45,313 bases of DNA from Deltaproteobacteria bacterium YD0425bin51 (lineage in GTDB: Bacteria > Desulfobacterota > Desulfobacteria > Desulfobacterales > YD0425bin51), in NCBI GenBank assembly GCA_002753225.1, contig PDZS01000036.1:1-45313 (forward strand). The letters are read 5' to 3'. This document shows positions 35,901 through 39,900 of the stretch, in pieces. The translations under genes were made by a program, and so were the position numbers. Every line of letters begins with the position of its first letter. The stretch's first letter is position 1. The notes beneath the pieces were generated by a model that saw nothing but the letters and a program-made list of their open reading frames with translations, was not told where the DNA came from and searched no databases.

Positions 35901-36047
35901 TACATTGCTACTCAAATCAATCAAGCAGAAATAAAAGAGGAAGTTATTGAATCTGAAACAGATAATCTTTTGTCATTGCTGAAAAAACTTTCTAAAAAAG
36001 AAGTGAGTGCTAGTGAGGTTTATGAACTTATGGATGGTTACTTATGA
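21000..36047 (+). CDS. trans-AT type modular polyketide synthase, 5015 residues
   Basis: One uninterrupted protein with order ACP | KS-ACP | KS-KR-ACP | KS-DH-KR-ACP | KS-DH-KR-MT-ACP | docking tail. All four ketosynthases keep DTACSSSL (Cys295, 983, 2040, 3461), HGTGT and a NIGH/NVGH motif. All five carriers keep the phosphopantetheine Ser (44, 766, 1808, 3227, 4933). After each KS comes the YTLQxGRE...PxYPF(x)K linker typical of trans-AT synthases, and no AT domain is integrated. No thioesterase, enoylreductase or condensation domain exists. The start is ATG 21000 behind AAGGAT; the upstream in-frame TTG at 20979 is unlikely. Flanked by a peptide-binding gene and tRNA-Arg, it is alone: AT, PPTase and release enzyme must be elsewhere. 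Base composition resembles its neighbours. Four chain extensions are predicted; starter and product are unknown. Confidence 0.93.
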   Translation: MTSNNFYNEGNTKKELIRIVSKIIKVDVENIDPDEELSGYGFDSINFTELANEINGRYRLEITPVIFFEYPTINTFLDFLSKKYHTPVPEIITQQKIVMKSQLEKPQVKVRQRFQTISKIQNSTENIAIIGMSCVMPKSDDYDFFWKHLLEGADLISEVPKDRWNWEDYFGDPEKESNKTFSKWGGFIPDVDKFDCKFFGISPFEAEFMDPQQRIFLEIVWKAIEDAGYKPSSLSGTNTGLFVGIASRDYAELISKSVANIEAHASTGMSHSMTANRISYLLNLHGPSEPIDTACSSSLIAIHRAVSAIHNGDCDMAIAGGVNIILTPTLTIAFSKAGMLSPDGRCKTFDKYANGYVRGEGAGAVILKPLSKAIKDHDHIYAVIKSSVENHGGRAASLTAPNPKAQAKLLKRAYEKAKIKPETVSYIETHGTGTKIGDPIEINALKEAFGSTIKKNYCGLGAVKTNIGHLEMASGIAGVIKVLLAMKYKKIPKNIHFTELNPYIKLEDSPFYIVKETCDWDALKDERGQEIHRRAGISSFGFGGANAHIVFEEYRKEVSLSQNIPSLFVLSAKNEHRLKEYAEKIIAFLNNCDSSLQDICYTLQEGREAMECRLAIEVNSKYELIEKLNSYLKGDKDEIYTGDIKISSKLLIEGEEGKEFIDKLILNRRLSKLAELWVNGLEFDFSFLYNEKKPNRVALPTYPFLKERHWIPKDKEKNNEVVFFEKGENLFEKTKKFLINQLSELLKISENEINEHLSFEEYGIDSLLINRFNARMDEFFGALPKTLMFEYQTLRDLTDYFVKNHAESLSNIFVSKKQHKKRESKKGDIAVIGMSGRYGSANNLEEYWENLRTGKDSIIEVPINRWDVNKYFDIDPEKSAEGKIYCRWGSFIDNVYGFDPLFFNISPREAEFMDPQERLLLETVWHTIEDAGYTRKRLSKSIVGVFVGVTTYTYQIPLPWSMANRISYFFNFKGPSMPVDTACSSSLYAIHLACESIKKGECDFAIVSGVNLYLNPSKYIQLCKARMLSSSGKCKTFAEGADGIVPGEGVGAVLLKPLDKAKTDNDRIYSIIKGTAINHGGKTTGFTVPNPSAQASLIIDAIEKASINPETITYVEAHGTGTSLGDPIEIRGLNLAYREYTKKQKYCSIGSVKTNIGHLEGAAGIAGLTKIILQMKHKEIVPTLHCEQLNSKINFEESPFYVQKSLCTWNREDKNPRRAAISSFGAGGSNAHIILEEYEESKDREIISDTNAPIVLYAQNKEVLKKHTQNIIDFIEKNRPSLCDLSYTLQVGREPMKEKVALEANDIDDASLKLKKYLNGERIEEVIISKDLSKISIENQKPKIISLPNYPFSKEHYRIEEIIPKKELKTKLSTLYFESIWENADLIDIEIKQRPEFITVTSYNYMEAISSNNIVYICKDEEAEITSSFYTILNLTKMLFAKKKNTQINFLIFYLEEENEIKPQYRAISGFAKTVNLENPNFFYKTISVSDLSNIPDIASNEFLVKDAFEIRYSDNKRQVKTLKEFSPENSLINPLKDGGVYLITGGLGGLGKIISEYIKSQVNATVILTGRSESKSGDLYIRADVAKLDEVENLVREIKTRFNKISGVIHCAGVIRDSYIINKKEDDVKEVLASKVLGLINLDSALINEHIDFFILFSSISGVTGNIGQCDYSYANSFMDNFVLFREKLRSLNKRYGKTITINWPFWESGGMKISEDMLKGIAKEAGFIPLPKEKGIEAFEKIICNNKTQAAVIYGYKDKIRKTFYNSELLFEKTENILKQIISAIIKLPASKIDSRTNFEEYGIDSIAINKFNVKIEEIFGQLPKTLLFENKNLHDLSLYLTKHHVKDEYDDDEKKEIIIQKKNLEENIAIIGISGRYPMARNLEEFWKNLESGKDCITEIPKNRWEWQKYYDPDPEKSKEGKMYCKWGGFLDDAENFDPLFFNISPREAEVLDPQERLFLEISWETLEDAGYTRDSLKDYHVGVFVGVTTNTYLLWGPELWRSGNASIPSSLPWSIANRVSYFFNFNGPSIPIDTACSSSLSAIHLACESIKKGECNAAIAGGVNMYLHPAKYIQLCQMRMLSQTGKCYTFSAEADGFVPGEGVGAVLLKPLSVAVSDGDYIYGIIKSSSLNHGGKTNGYTVPNPKAQADLILDTLKKTDINPRDISYVEAHGTGTSLGDPIEIRGLSLSYGKYTSDKKYCPIGSVKSNIGHLESAAGIAGLTKLLLQIKYKKLTPLIHCENLNPKINFEETPFYIQNKLSDWDKTPKIAAISSFGAGGSNAHLIVQDYEGKIFQRQLQRDSNLFILSARNEDTLKNYASNFLEFLNNNEIPIFELSYTLQVCREAMEERIAIIAAKNSDLKEKLNLYIQNKENIEDFYKGNVKKEKDKAHILIEGKSGEEFLKAIINEKNFPKLARLWVLGIDIDWKLMYQDKKISKLSLPKYPFTKDRYWIPDNINFKQDLNLFLNLHPLIDGISPNLSLNYGIVLKKKLSKTEAIISDHEVAGKTILPGVGYLEMAYQAYLIVKEQENFKIKNTVLWQPLYVSDDKKEVLISLKEENGRFIYQIETKQKDNVIIHATGEFQQNIREENFNKINLDEIKERCSTNISHHDFYKKFNDIGINYGEYFKGVQEHWANDKEALSLIKIPSLCEQELKLYAIHPTITDSAMQTILGITLFNNTTNDELIIPFSFSEIEVLKKLDPLCYAYAKAIDDRRFDVLILDSKGQVCINIKEAKLKGKPDPMHDFFYIPVWIPVSYSSNFVPEKTKVLIVYQIDNSNIAKNIASVYPDANVFDLKLETTAINDYIKKLNKIDIIYFIGGIQTEHNQEMGILSFFRLIKALIENDKFNPPLQIKVITNNVYQILPDDKIIPFSGGLSGLCRVIRLEYPEIITTCFDINFSDIANNIKLFNPDRTDLEEIAIRDSKCYVRIIDPIKLPAVKNIPLKEGGVYVILGGTGGIGFTFAQFLAENFKARVVLLGRKEFSKELKENFLYIKTDVRDPLSIKDAIKKAKEHFGHINGVIHSAVVLNDRAIRNMDEDTFVSALEPKVQGSINLYNALEGEDIDFMLFFSSAQSFIVNKGQCNYAAACTFKDAFANYIGQKEKYPVKIINWGYWGSVGVASNDSYNKRLSNQGVFSIEPRYGIEAICRIIGNNVKQVMPIKASKELLKKVVLRFNIEQSQSFTINTKDKLEDYLKTVFAEVLKIQKNRIESDATFENYGVDSLLTLEINKRLEKDFGKLPATLLFENMTIGNLVKFFMSEYKDKTNKMFKSEEAKILPAYKYNEQYKDTDIAIIGMSGRYPLSKNLEEFWENLKNGKSCITKVPLDRWDAEKYYGKETGIYTKWGGFIDDVDKFDPLFFNISPREAKTIDPQERLFLECAWSAIEDAALNKKDFAKINNEVGVFVGVMNCNYEWLSGEAYGKGNPTLSHIAYWSIANRVSYFFNFQGPSIAVDTACSSSLSAIHMACESIKSGECKAAIAGGVNLVLHPIHYMRLCSINMLSKEDKCKSFGENADGFVDGEGVGAVILKPLKDAVLDKDHIYGVIKGSFVNSGGKTSGFTVPNPNAQTNLISAVLKRSKINSETISYMEAHGTGTDLGDPIEISGLTKAYKEYTEKKEYCAIGSVKSNVGHLESAAGIAGITKLLLQMKHKKLVPSLNSEKINPNINFDNTPFYIQRTLSDWIRPVINGNEYPRRAGISSFGAGGANAHVIIEEYEDNLFSNVVADKCLIILSAKNKERLKDLAKQMLKLNNTYNLSDVAYTLQVGREHMESRLAIVASSIEELKEKLTIYINGEEILGNDLDETAKAWTYGSNIDWSLLYSDNNLPKRISLPTYPFAKDRYWIPDLPSDSLIGNIDLSLSLDRGLVFKKVLTINDLIVSDHKVLNQQILPGACYVEMAYQAALKIKQKGRFKISNITWLNPLVVDENKEVKIFIKQDKENISFNVESSNIVHAKGSIHIENVEQPKDNVSIEDIKHRCAIELSKDELYNTYMQIGINYGNYFRCVSKVWGNDKEALSLIVLPPLYERELNIYTVHPAILDSAMQTIAGIKMSGSYNLPKIPFWLEEVEVLNPLKPKCYAHVKSMRKDRFNIEILDEAGIVCIRIKELAVKEIKDALADIFYRPVWIQKNQVSDAVTHKRVLIISPEDMSVLDKIIEGFYNNSEIFNLKIDETLDDNILKIGKVDLIWFLGGVQENDLADYTQVEENGVMTLFRLIKSLERNNLLDLEIKVITNSVSKILPDEKLKPFASAILGFVKVVGKEYRNLSLSLIDINLDEIIKNPDNFVPVFKESGQKNQIEEKGFRNKKLYVKTIEQIMLPPVDKTPFKHEGVYMILGGAGGIGLEFSKYLSRFFKASIILIGRRELSLNQKEKIKNIEGYGGHVLYIRADITDEKSMTNAINIAKSKFGKINGAVHSAIVLKDRALFNMDEENFREVMYPKVKGSIILNRVLEDEPLDFMLFFSSAQSFFANAGQSNYAAASTFKDAYANYLSETKPYPVKLINWGFWGSIGIVSDETYNKRLGIQGVKSIEPHEGMEAIRRISEHPVTQIIVFKSSNKLFTNSGEGFIKLNKLCHNWLFDTFKKIDTNQIIPAYFRLYEALLDILKNNEDTKEDITAQKELIIKKFPDLTPYVNLLDACLPKYPEILTGKIAAIDIIFPNSSPHLVEGIYKGNLSASIFNNIVAQSVKSIIENRKDELINILEVGAGTGGTSASVLKEIDLYSSRLKYSYTDISQRFIQYGKKEYGMQFPFMEFKVFNVESDYQKQGLELASFDIVIAANVLHATRNIRKTLKNIKKLLTPNGVLILNEATKLFDFTTLTFGLLEGWWLFEDEEIRIKGSPLLSSEMWKNVLEGQGFKNISILNDKDSAQHVIISENIGDIGKVETHGRASLQYIEEKIIECVKAALDITQGGIIDVYRQFSEYGVDSIMGIELINRINETFGTKLKTITLFDYTNIKDLSNYIATQINQAEIKEEVIESETDNLLSLLKKLSKKEVSASEVYELMDGYL
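21030..23440 (+). other. PKS domains: N-terminal ACP and module 1 (KS1-ACP2)
   Basis: ACP1 (about 21030-21270, GFDSINF, Ser44) precedes KS1 (about 21371-22662; Cys295, His430, His469). The post-KS linker ends LPTYPFLKERHWI. ACP2 (about 23170-23440, GIDSLLI) follows with no reductive domain, so a beta-keto group is predicted unless altered in trans. An ACP at the extreme N-terminus suggests direct starter loading or hand-over from another protein. Confidence 0.85.
23477..26540 (+). other. PKS module 2 (KS2-KR1-ACP3)
   Basis: KS2 (about 23477-24717, Cys983) lacks part of a loop between GVFVGVTT and the PWSMANRISYFF segment that KS3 and KS4 have. KR1 (about 25130-26310) has the NADPH loop TGGLGGLG, LFSSIS and the YxxxN pair in CDYSYANSF. 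ACP3 carries GIDSIAI (Ser1808). No DH: a beta-hydroxyl is predicted. Confidence 0.85.
26605..30800 (+). other. PKS module 3 (KS3-DH1-KR2-ACP4)
   Basis: KS3 (about 26605-27880, Cys2040). DH1 (about 28400-29260) has an intact HxxxGxxxxP motif (His2505, HEVAGKTILP) and the second-site Asp2669 in TDSAMQ. KR2 (about 29265-30560) has GGTGGIG, FFSSAQSF and NYAAACTF. ACP4 carries GVDSLLT (Ser3227). An alpha,beta-alkene is predicted. Confidence 0.85.
30880..35940 (+). other. PKS module 4 (KS4-DH2-KR3-MT-ACP5)
   Basis: KS4 (about 30880-32165, Cys3461). DH2 (about 32575-33380) has His3887 and Pro3896 but Asn3891 where the motif has Gly (HKVLNQQILP); Asp4046 remains (LDSAMQ). KR3 (about 33385-34720) has GGAGGIG and NYAAASTF. 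The SAM methyltransferase (about 34735-35640) has LEVGAGTGG and follows KR, an order seen in trans-AT synthases. ACP5 carries GVDSIMG (Ser4933). Confidence 0.8.
35664..35691. repeat. perfect 28-bp GC-rich palindrome inside the PKS gene
   Basis: Each 14-base arm is GTAGAGACGCACGG or its exact complement, with no loop. It reads in frame as VETHGRASL plus one base in the linker between MT and ACP5. It is far richer in GC than everything around it and resembles mobile REP/MITE-like GTAGAGACG palindromes known from other bacterial genomes. No second copy was seen in the window. Confidence 0.85.
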
Positions 36048-36085
36048 CATGATAAGCGTATAACAACTTATTAAATATTATTTAA

Positions 36086-36158
36086 TGCGCCCGGCTGGAA
36101 TTGAACCAGCGATCTTCAGCTCCGGAGGCTGACGCCTTATCCACTGGGCTACGGGCGC
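36086..36158 (-). tRNA. tRNA-Arg (anticodon CCG)
   Basis: On the minus strand the acceptor GCGCCCG (from 36158) pairs fully with CGGGCGC, with discriminator A at 36086. Anticodon stem TCAGC/GCTGA encloses CTCCGGA, giving CCG. The T arm is GCTGG-TTCAATT-CCAGC. CCA is not encoded. It lies 14 bases after the glycosyltransferase stop, so it may be cotranscribed with nadB, and 38 bases from the end of the convergent PKS gene. Confidence 0.95.
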
Positions 36159-36172
36159 TAAAGTTATCTTTT

Positions 36173-36835
36173 TTAGGATAATTTAACTGGTAGTTTGTCT
36201 TTATATTTTTCTTCAAATAGTTTTTTATTTTCTTCCCACATTTTATTTGTAATTCCTATGGAAAGATGAGTTATCATAAAGTCAGTTACCACTCCTATTT
36301 TAACACCATCAAGGTAATTGGAAAGGAAAAATGGAATATCATAGAAATGGAATCCTTTAAAATCTTCATCAAATTTATGATGTATCTTATTTTTATTTAT
36401 AGCAAAAAATACTCCGTCTAGAACTACAACTTCTTTAATCTTATCTCCAAAATCTTCTGAATATCTATTTACCCATTTTTTACTTTTTTGCATATGCCCA
36501 ACAACACCTACCATTGATTTAACTACTGACCACCAACAGCCATTTATCAGTTCAGTTGTTCCTGCTATACCTATGATACTATATTCAGGATTTCGCTCAA
36601 AATGTTTTAATATTTTTCTCCCCCATCCTTTTGTTTCAAAAATCAAATCATCATGACAAAAAACGACAATATCCTTTTTAGATCTGTCCAAAGCATTATT
36701 ATAAGCTTGTGATAAAGGTATTTCTCCATTATTGACTATCTCAATTACATCTATATCTTTTAGATCGCAAGTTGATTTTATTTTGTTTATAAATTTTTTA
36801 TTTGCTTTTCTAGTTGAAAAAATAACACTAATCAT
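36173..36835 (-). CDS. StrF-type glycosyltransferase-like protein
   Basis: 220 residues with a GT-A-like start (MISVIFSTRKANKKFINKI) and a metal-binding-like CHDDLIF near residue 60. IIGIAGT, then GCWWSV and HFYDIPFFLSNYLDGVKIGVVTDFMITHLS follow near the C-terminus. This set is characteristic of the StrF/Glyco_tranf_2_5 family, named from streptomycin biosynthesis; family members are glycosyltransferase-like, of uncertain substrate. It begins 3 bases after nadB stops, so it is probably cotranscribed, though a functional tie with NAD synthesis is not evident. Confidence 0.75.
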   Translation of the reverse strand: MISVIFSTRKANKKFINKIKSTCDLKDIDVIEIVNNGEIPLSQAYNNALDRSKKDIVVFCHDDLIFETKGWGRKILKHFERNPEYSIIGIAGTTELINGCWWSVVKSMVGVVGHMQKSKKWVNRYSEDFGDKIKEVVVLDGVFFAINKNKIHHKFDEDFKGFHFYDIPFFLSNYLDGVKIGVVTDFMITHLSIGITNKMWEENKKLFEEKYKDKLPVKLS

Positions 36836-36838
36836 TTT

Positions 36839-38470
36839 TTATGCAACAAATGGCCTTCTTAAAATCGTATCTTTTAGCCATCTACTATCATCCCGGCTAT
36901 TGTATTCTAAATTAAAATGGAGCCCCCTACTTTCTTTTCTATGTATAGCACATTTGATTATGAGCTCTGCAACCATAGCAATATTTCTAAGCTCAATTAA
37001 ATCTGCTGTTACTTTAAAATCCCAGTAATACTCTTTAATTTCACTCTGGATAATCTCAATTCGTCTCATGGCTCTTTCTAATCTTTTATTTGATCTTACA
37101 ATTCCTACATAATTCCACATAAGTCTTCTTATTTCATCCCAATTGTGTGAAACTACTATAACTTCATCGCTGTCAGTTGTTCCTAACTCATCCCAATCAG
37201 GTATATCTTGAATAGCTTTATTATCAAAAAAATTTATTTCTTCAGAGGCCTGTTTTGCAGATGTATTTGCATAGACTAATGCTTCTAAAAGAGAGTTGCT
37301 GGCAAGCCTATTTGCTCCATGAAGTCCAGTACAGGCTGTTTCCCCAACAGCATATAATCTCTGGATATTAGTTCTTCCAAAAATATCAGTTACAACCCCT
37401 CCGCACATATAATGCGCTGCAGGAACCACTGGAATTGGATCTTTTGTCATATCTATTCCAAATTTTAAACAATTTTCATGAATATTTGGAAAACGTTTCT
37501 TTATGAAGTCTGAATTTTTACTAGAAATATCTAAAAATACTGATTCATCCCCTCGTTTTTTTAGCTCAGTATCAATAGCTCTAGCAACAACATCTCTACA
37601 GGCTAAATCCTTTTTTGGATCATATTTTGCCATAAAAGGTTCTCCAGATGAATTTACTAGAACTCCTCCTTCACCCCTTACAGCTTCAGAAATCAAAAAG
37701 TTTTTTGCGTCAGGATGATACAGACATGTTGGATGAAATTGAACAAATTCCAAATTAGCGACAGTTGCTCCTGCTCTATAAGCCATTGCAATTCCGTCGC
37801 CTGTTGCTATGTCAGGATTACTAGTGTATAAATAGACCTTTCCTGCGCCTCCTGTTGCAAGTAAAGTAATTTTAGCACAAAATGTTTTTACAATATTTGT
37901 TTCAGAGGCAAGTACATAAGCACCAACACATAAGTCTTCATAATTAGTAATAATTGAACCGCGTTTCATCCTGGTTGAACAAATTATAAGATCAATTGCT
38001 ATATGATTTTCATAAATAGTAATATTAGGGTTATTTTTAACATGCTCAACTAGAGCTCTTTCGACTTCTATACCTGTCATATCTTCTGCATGGATAATCC
38101 TTTTTTCAGAATGACCGCCTTCTCTCCCTAAATCAAAATTCAAAGAATCTTTTGAAGGACCTTTCATGTTAAATTGAACTCCAAGGTCAATTAATTCCTT
38201 TATTCTTTCAGGTCCAGCTTTTACAACTATTTCTACAACCTCTCTATTACATAAACCATCTCCAGCATCTAGGGTATCTTTAATATGAAGATCAAAAGAA
38301 TCTATAGTGCTAGAAACTGATGCTATTCCTCCTTGAGCAAAAGCGGTATTGCTATCCATAATTTTTTTTTTAGTTATAATGGCAACTGTTCCAAATTTAG
38401 ATGCTTTTAAAGCAAAAGAAAGTCCTGCTACTCCTGTCCCAATTACCAAGAAATCGCTTTTATATTGCAT
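36839..38470 (-). CDS. nadB: L-aspartate oxidase NadB
   Basis: 543 residues. It oxidises L-aspartate to iminoaspartate with FAD, the first step of de novo NAD synthesis; in anaerobes fumarate is the likely acceptor. The FAD-binding start is SDFLVIGTGVAGLSFALKA. The succinate dehydrogenase/NadB family marks follow: NTAFAQGGIA near 42, LGREGGHSEKRIIHAEDMTG near 114, and FVQFHPTC near 240. GGGVVTDIFGRT near 360 and GLHGANRLASNSLLEALVYA near 383 complete the set. The C-terminal helical domain is complete. It is longer than E. coli NadB by a few residues only. nadA and nadC are not in the window. Confidence 0.96.
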   Translation of the reverse strand: MQYKSDFLVIGTGVAGLSFALKASKFGTVAIITKKKIMDSNTAFAQGGIASVSSTIDSFDLHIKDTLDAGDGLCNREVVEIVVKAGPERIKELIDLGVQFNMKGPSKDSLNFDLGREGGHSEKRIIHAEDMTGIEVERALVEHVKNNPNITIYENHIAIDLIICSTRMKRGSIITNYEDLCVGAYVLASETNIVKTFCAKITLLATGGAGKVYLYTSNPDIATGDGIAMAYRAGATVANLEFVQFHPTCLYHPDAKNFLISEAVRGEGGVLVNSSGEPFMAKYDPKKDLACRDVVARAIDTELKKRGDESVFLDISSKNSDFIKKRFPNIHENCLKFGIDMTKDPIPVVPAAHYMCGGVVTDIFGRTNIQRLYAVGETACTGLHGANRLASNSLLEALVYANTSAKQASEEINFFDNKAIQDIPDWDELGTTDSDEVIVVSHNWDEIRRLMWNYVGIVRSNKRLERAMRRIEIIQSEIKEYYWDFKVTADLIELRNIAMVAELIIKCAIHRKESRGLHFNLEYNSRDDSRWLKDTILRRPFVA

Positions 38471-38503
38471 ATTATATACCCTTCATTATTCATTTTAAGG
38501 ATG

Positions 38504-39169
38504 CTAATTTAAAAGAGATGAAGTTTTTTTCTTACCACCAGTTATTCTTCCAAAAATCAAGCCACCTAAGAATACTCCTGCTCCGCTAAAAAACCACCAA
38601 TACTTTTCATAAAAAATCTGCTTTGATAATTCAGTTTCAAGTTTTTGAATTTCTTCTGTTTTTTCAGCGAGCTTTTTATTAGCTTTATCGTAGTTAGATT
38701 TTATAGATAAAGTATTTGAGCAATCTGCTTTTACTTTTTCATACGATTGGTTTAATTTGTTTAAGTTATCTTTGCTTAAAGCTAATTCATTACTTATCTT
38801 TTTATTTTCTTCCATAAGCTTTTTATTCTCTTCCTTTAAAGAACCACTTTGATTATCTATAGATACATGCTTTTTTTGGAGTTTTTCGACAACAGCGTCA
38901 CAGGGTTCTTCGGAAGTAAGTAATCTGTTTGATACCCATCCTGCTTTTCCGTCAGGGGCTTTAACTTTTGTCCAGCTTGTACTTGTTTCTTCAACAATTT
39001 CTACTTTTTGTCCTGATCTAATTGTAGTAATTACTTTATATTCCATTCCTTGACCAGATCTTACACTTATGTTTAAGATTCCTGATACATACATAGTTTT
39101 AGGTTCAGTCTCAGCATAAACAGTTAAGTATAATAAAAAAATAGAACTTATAACAATACAGTATTTCAT
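38504..39169 (-). CDS. SH3b / coiled-coil / C-terminal TM protein (TIGR04211-like)
   Basis: 221 residues: a signal peptide (ending VYAET), a bacterial SH3 domain at about 25-88 (LNISVRSGQGMEYKVITTIRSGQKVEIVEE...GKAGWVSNRLL), and a long Lys/Glu/Asn coiled coil at about 92-185. A transmembrane helix (WWFFSGAGVFLGGLIFG) and basic tail (GGKKKTSS) end the chain. This layout is the YgiM/TIGR04211 family, envelope proteins of unknown role that may touch peptidoglycan with the SH3 domain. It lies 33 bases upstream of nadB on the same strand and is divergent from the DUF1178 gene. Confidence 0.88.
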   Translation of the reverse strand: MKYCIVISSIFLLYLTVYAETEPKTMYVSGILNISVRSGQGMEYKVITTIRSGQKVEIVEETSTSWTKVKAPDGKAGWVSNRLLTSEEPCDAVVEKLQKKHVSIDNQSGSLKEENKKLMEENKKISNELALSKDNLNKLNQSYEKVKADCSNTLSIKSNYDKANKKLAEKTEEIQKLETELSKQIFYEKYWWFFSGAGVFLGGLIFGRITGGKKKTSSLLN

Positions 39170-39203
39170 TTATAGCTCTCCATAACTTTTAATGAGTTAA
39201 TTG

Positions 39204-39231
39204 TTGAAAATATTTAATATGTCAATATAAT
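39204..39231 (+). promoter_or_regulatory. sigma70-type promoter of the DUF1178 gene
   Basis: TTGAAA (39204-39209) and TATAAT (39226-39231) are 16 bases apart, about 60 bases before the ATG at 39292. On the opposite strand a perfect TTGACA overlaps this region and could serve the divergent SH3 gene, though no good -10 was found for it. Confidence 0.55.
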
Positions 39232-39291
39232 ATTATAAGCTAATGTTTTTAGCCTGTTGATTATAATACAAAAAACCTAAGGTGAAAAGAG

Positions 39292-39729
39292 ATGATAGCA
39301 TTTGATTTAGAATGTAGCAATGGGCATGTATTTGAATGTTGGTTTAAAGATGGTCAATCTTACGATGAACAAAGAGAAAAAGGCTTTATTGAATGCCCGG
39401 TATGCAATGATAAATCTGTTAGCAAGATTCCTTCAAGTTTTTCAATTGCAAGAAGTTTTCCTTTTGAAAAGCAACCAAAGCCAAAGCAGGAAAATCTCCA
39501 AGTTGATATTGAGGCCCTTGGTAAAAAGATCTACAACTTTATTGAAAAAAATTTTGATGATGTAGGATGTAATTTTGCAAAAGAGGCCTTAAAAATTCAT
39601 TACGGAGTAACAGAACCCCGACACATAAGGGGTGTTAGCACAGATGCTGAAGAAGAAATGTTGAAATCAGAAGGGATTAAGTTTTTTAAAGTTTCAATAC
39701 CTCAAAAACCGGATACTTCTGAGACTTAA
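39292..39729 (+). CDS. DUF1178 family protein
   Basis: 145 residues with the family's N-terminus MIAFDLECSNGHVFECWFKDGQSYDEQ. Next comes a CPVC pair near residue 34, which with C9 and C16 suggests a small zinc ribbon, and a C-terminal VTEPRHIRGVSTDAEEEMLKSEGI motif. The function is unknown. AAGGTG precedes the ATG by 9 bases. It ends just before the convergent SRP RNA gene, whose terminator T-run (A-run on this strand) begins at its stop codon. Confidence 0.9.
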   Translation: MIAFDLECSNGHVFECWFKDGQSYDEQREKGFIECPVCNDKSVSKIPSSFSIARSFPFEKQPKPKQENLQVDIEALGKKIYNFIEKNFDDVGCNFAKEALKIHYGVTEPRHIRGVSTDAEEEMLKSEGIKFFKVSIPQKPDTSET

Positions 39730-39735
39730 AAAAGT
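39728..39735 (-). terminator. U-tract ending the SRP RNA
   Basis: On the minus strand the closing CTC of the RNA helix is followed by AC and then six T, so the RNA hairpin itself serves as the terminator stem. Confidence 0.6.
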
Positions 39736-39852
39736 GAGCTATATATGACCGGGATCGATCCGCGACACAAACAACATCACTTATCGCTGCTTCCTTCCGG
39801 ACCTGACGAGGTTCATGACTGTTTGTTGCACGGCGTCCGGTCATATTAGCTC
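39736..39852 (-). ncRNA. ffs: signal recognition particle RNA (4.5S/ffs type)
   Basis: On the minus strand the universally conserved SRP tetraloop and asymmetric loop segment GTCAGGTCCGGAAGGAAGCA lies at 39806-39787. The two ends pair: GAGCTAATATGACCGG at the 5' side with CCGGTCATATATAGCTC at the 3' side, forming the long helix 8 hairpin without an Alu domain. A T-run follows the 3' end. It binds Ffh and guides ribosomes to the inner membrane. The ends are estimated from pairing and the promoter. Confidence 0.95.
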
Positions 39853-39858
39853 GTAATC

Positions 39859-39887
39859 TTTATAACCCTGTATTATTTTTTTATCAA
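39859..39887 (-). promoter_or_regulatory. sigma70-type promoter of ffs
   Basis: On the minus strand TTGATA (39887-39882) and TATAAA (39864-39859) are separated by 17 bases. Initiation is expected at about 39852, the first G of the paired 5' end. Confidence 0.7.
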
Positions 39888-39900
39888 GTAATTATTTAAA

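Noticed and set aside
21000..36047. Polyunsaturated fatty acid synthase or heterocyst-glycolipid type synthase
   Set aside because: Those have an integrated AT, tandem ACP arrays or a different domain order; here KS-led modules with post-KS trans-AT linkers and single ACPs are seen.
36070..36086. 17-base AT-only palindrome after the PKS
   Set aside because: Made only of A and T in a very AT-rich gap, no T-run and no GC stem; expected by chance and not a convincing terminator.
39736..39852. Long inverted repeat that could be a mobile element
   Set aside because: It contains the conserved SRP core and a promoter and T-run; it is the ffs hairpin.
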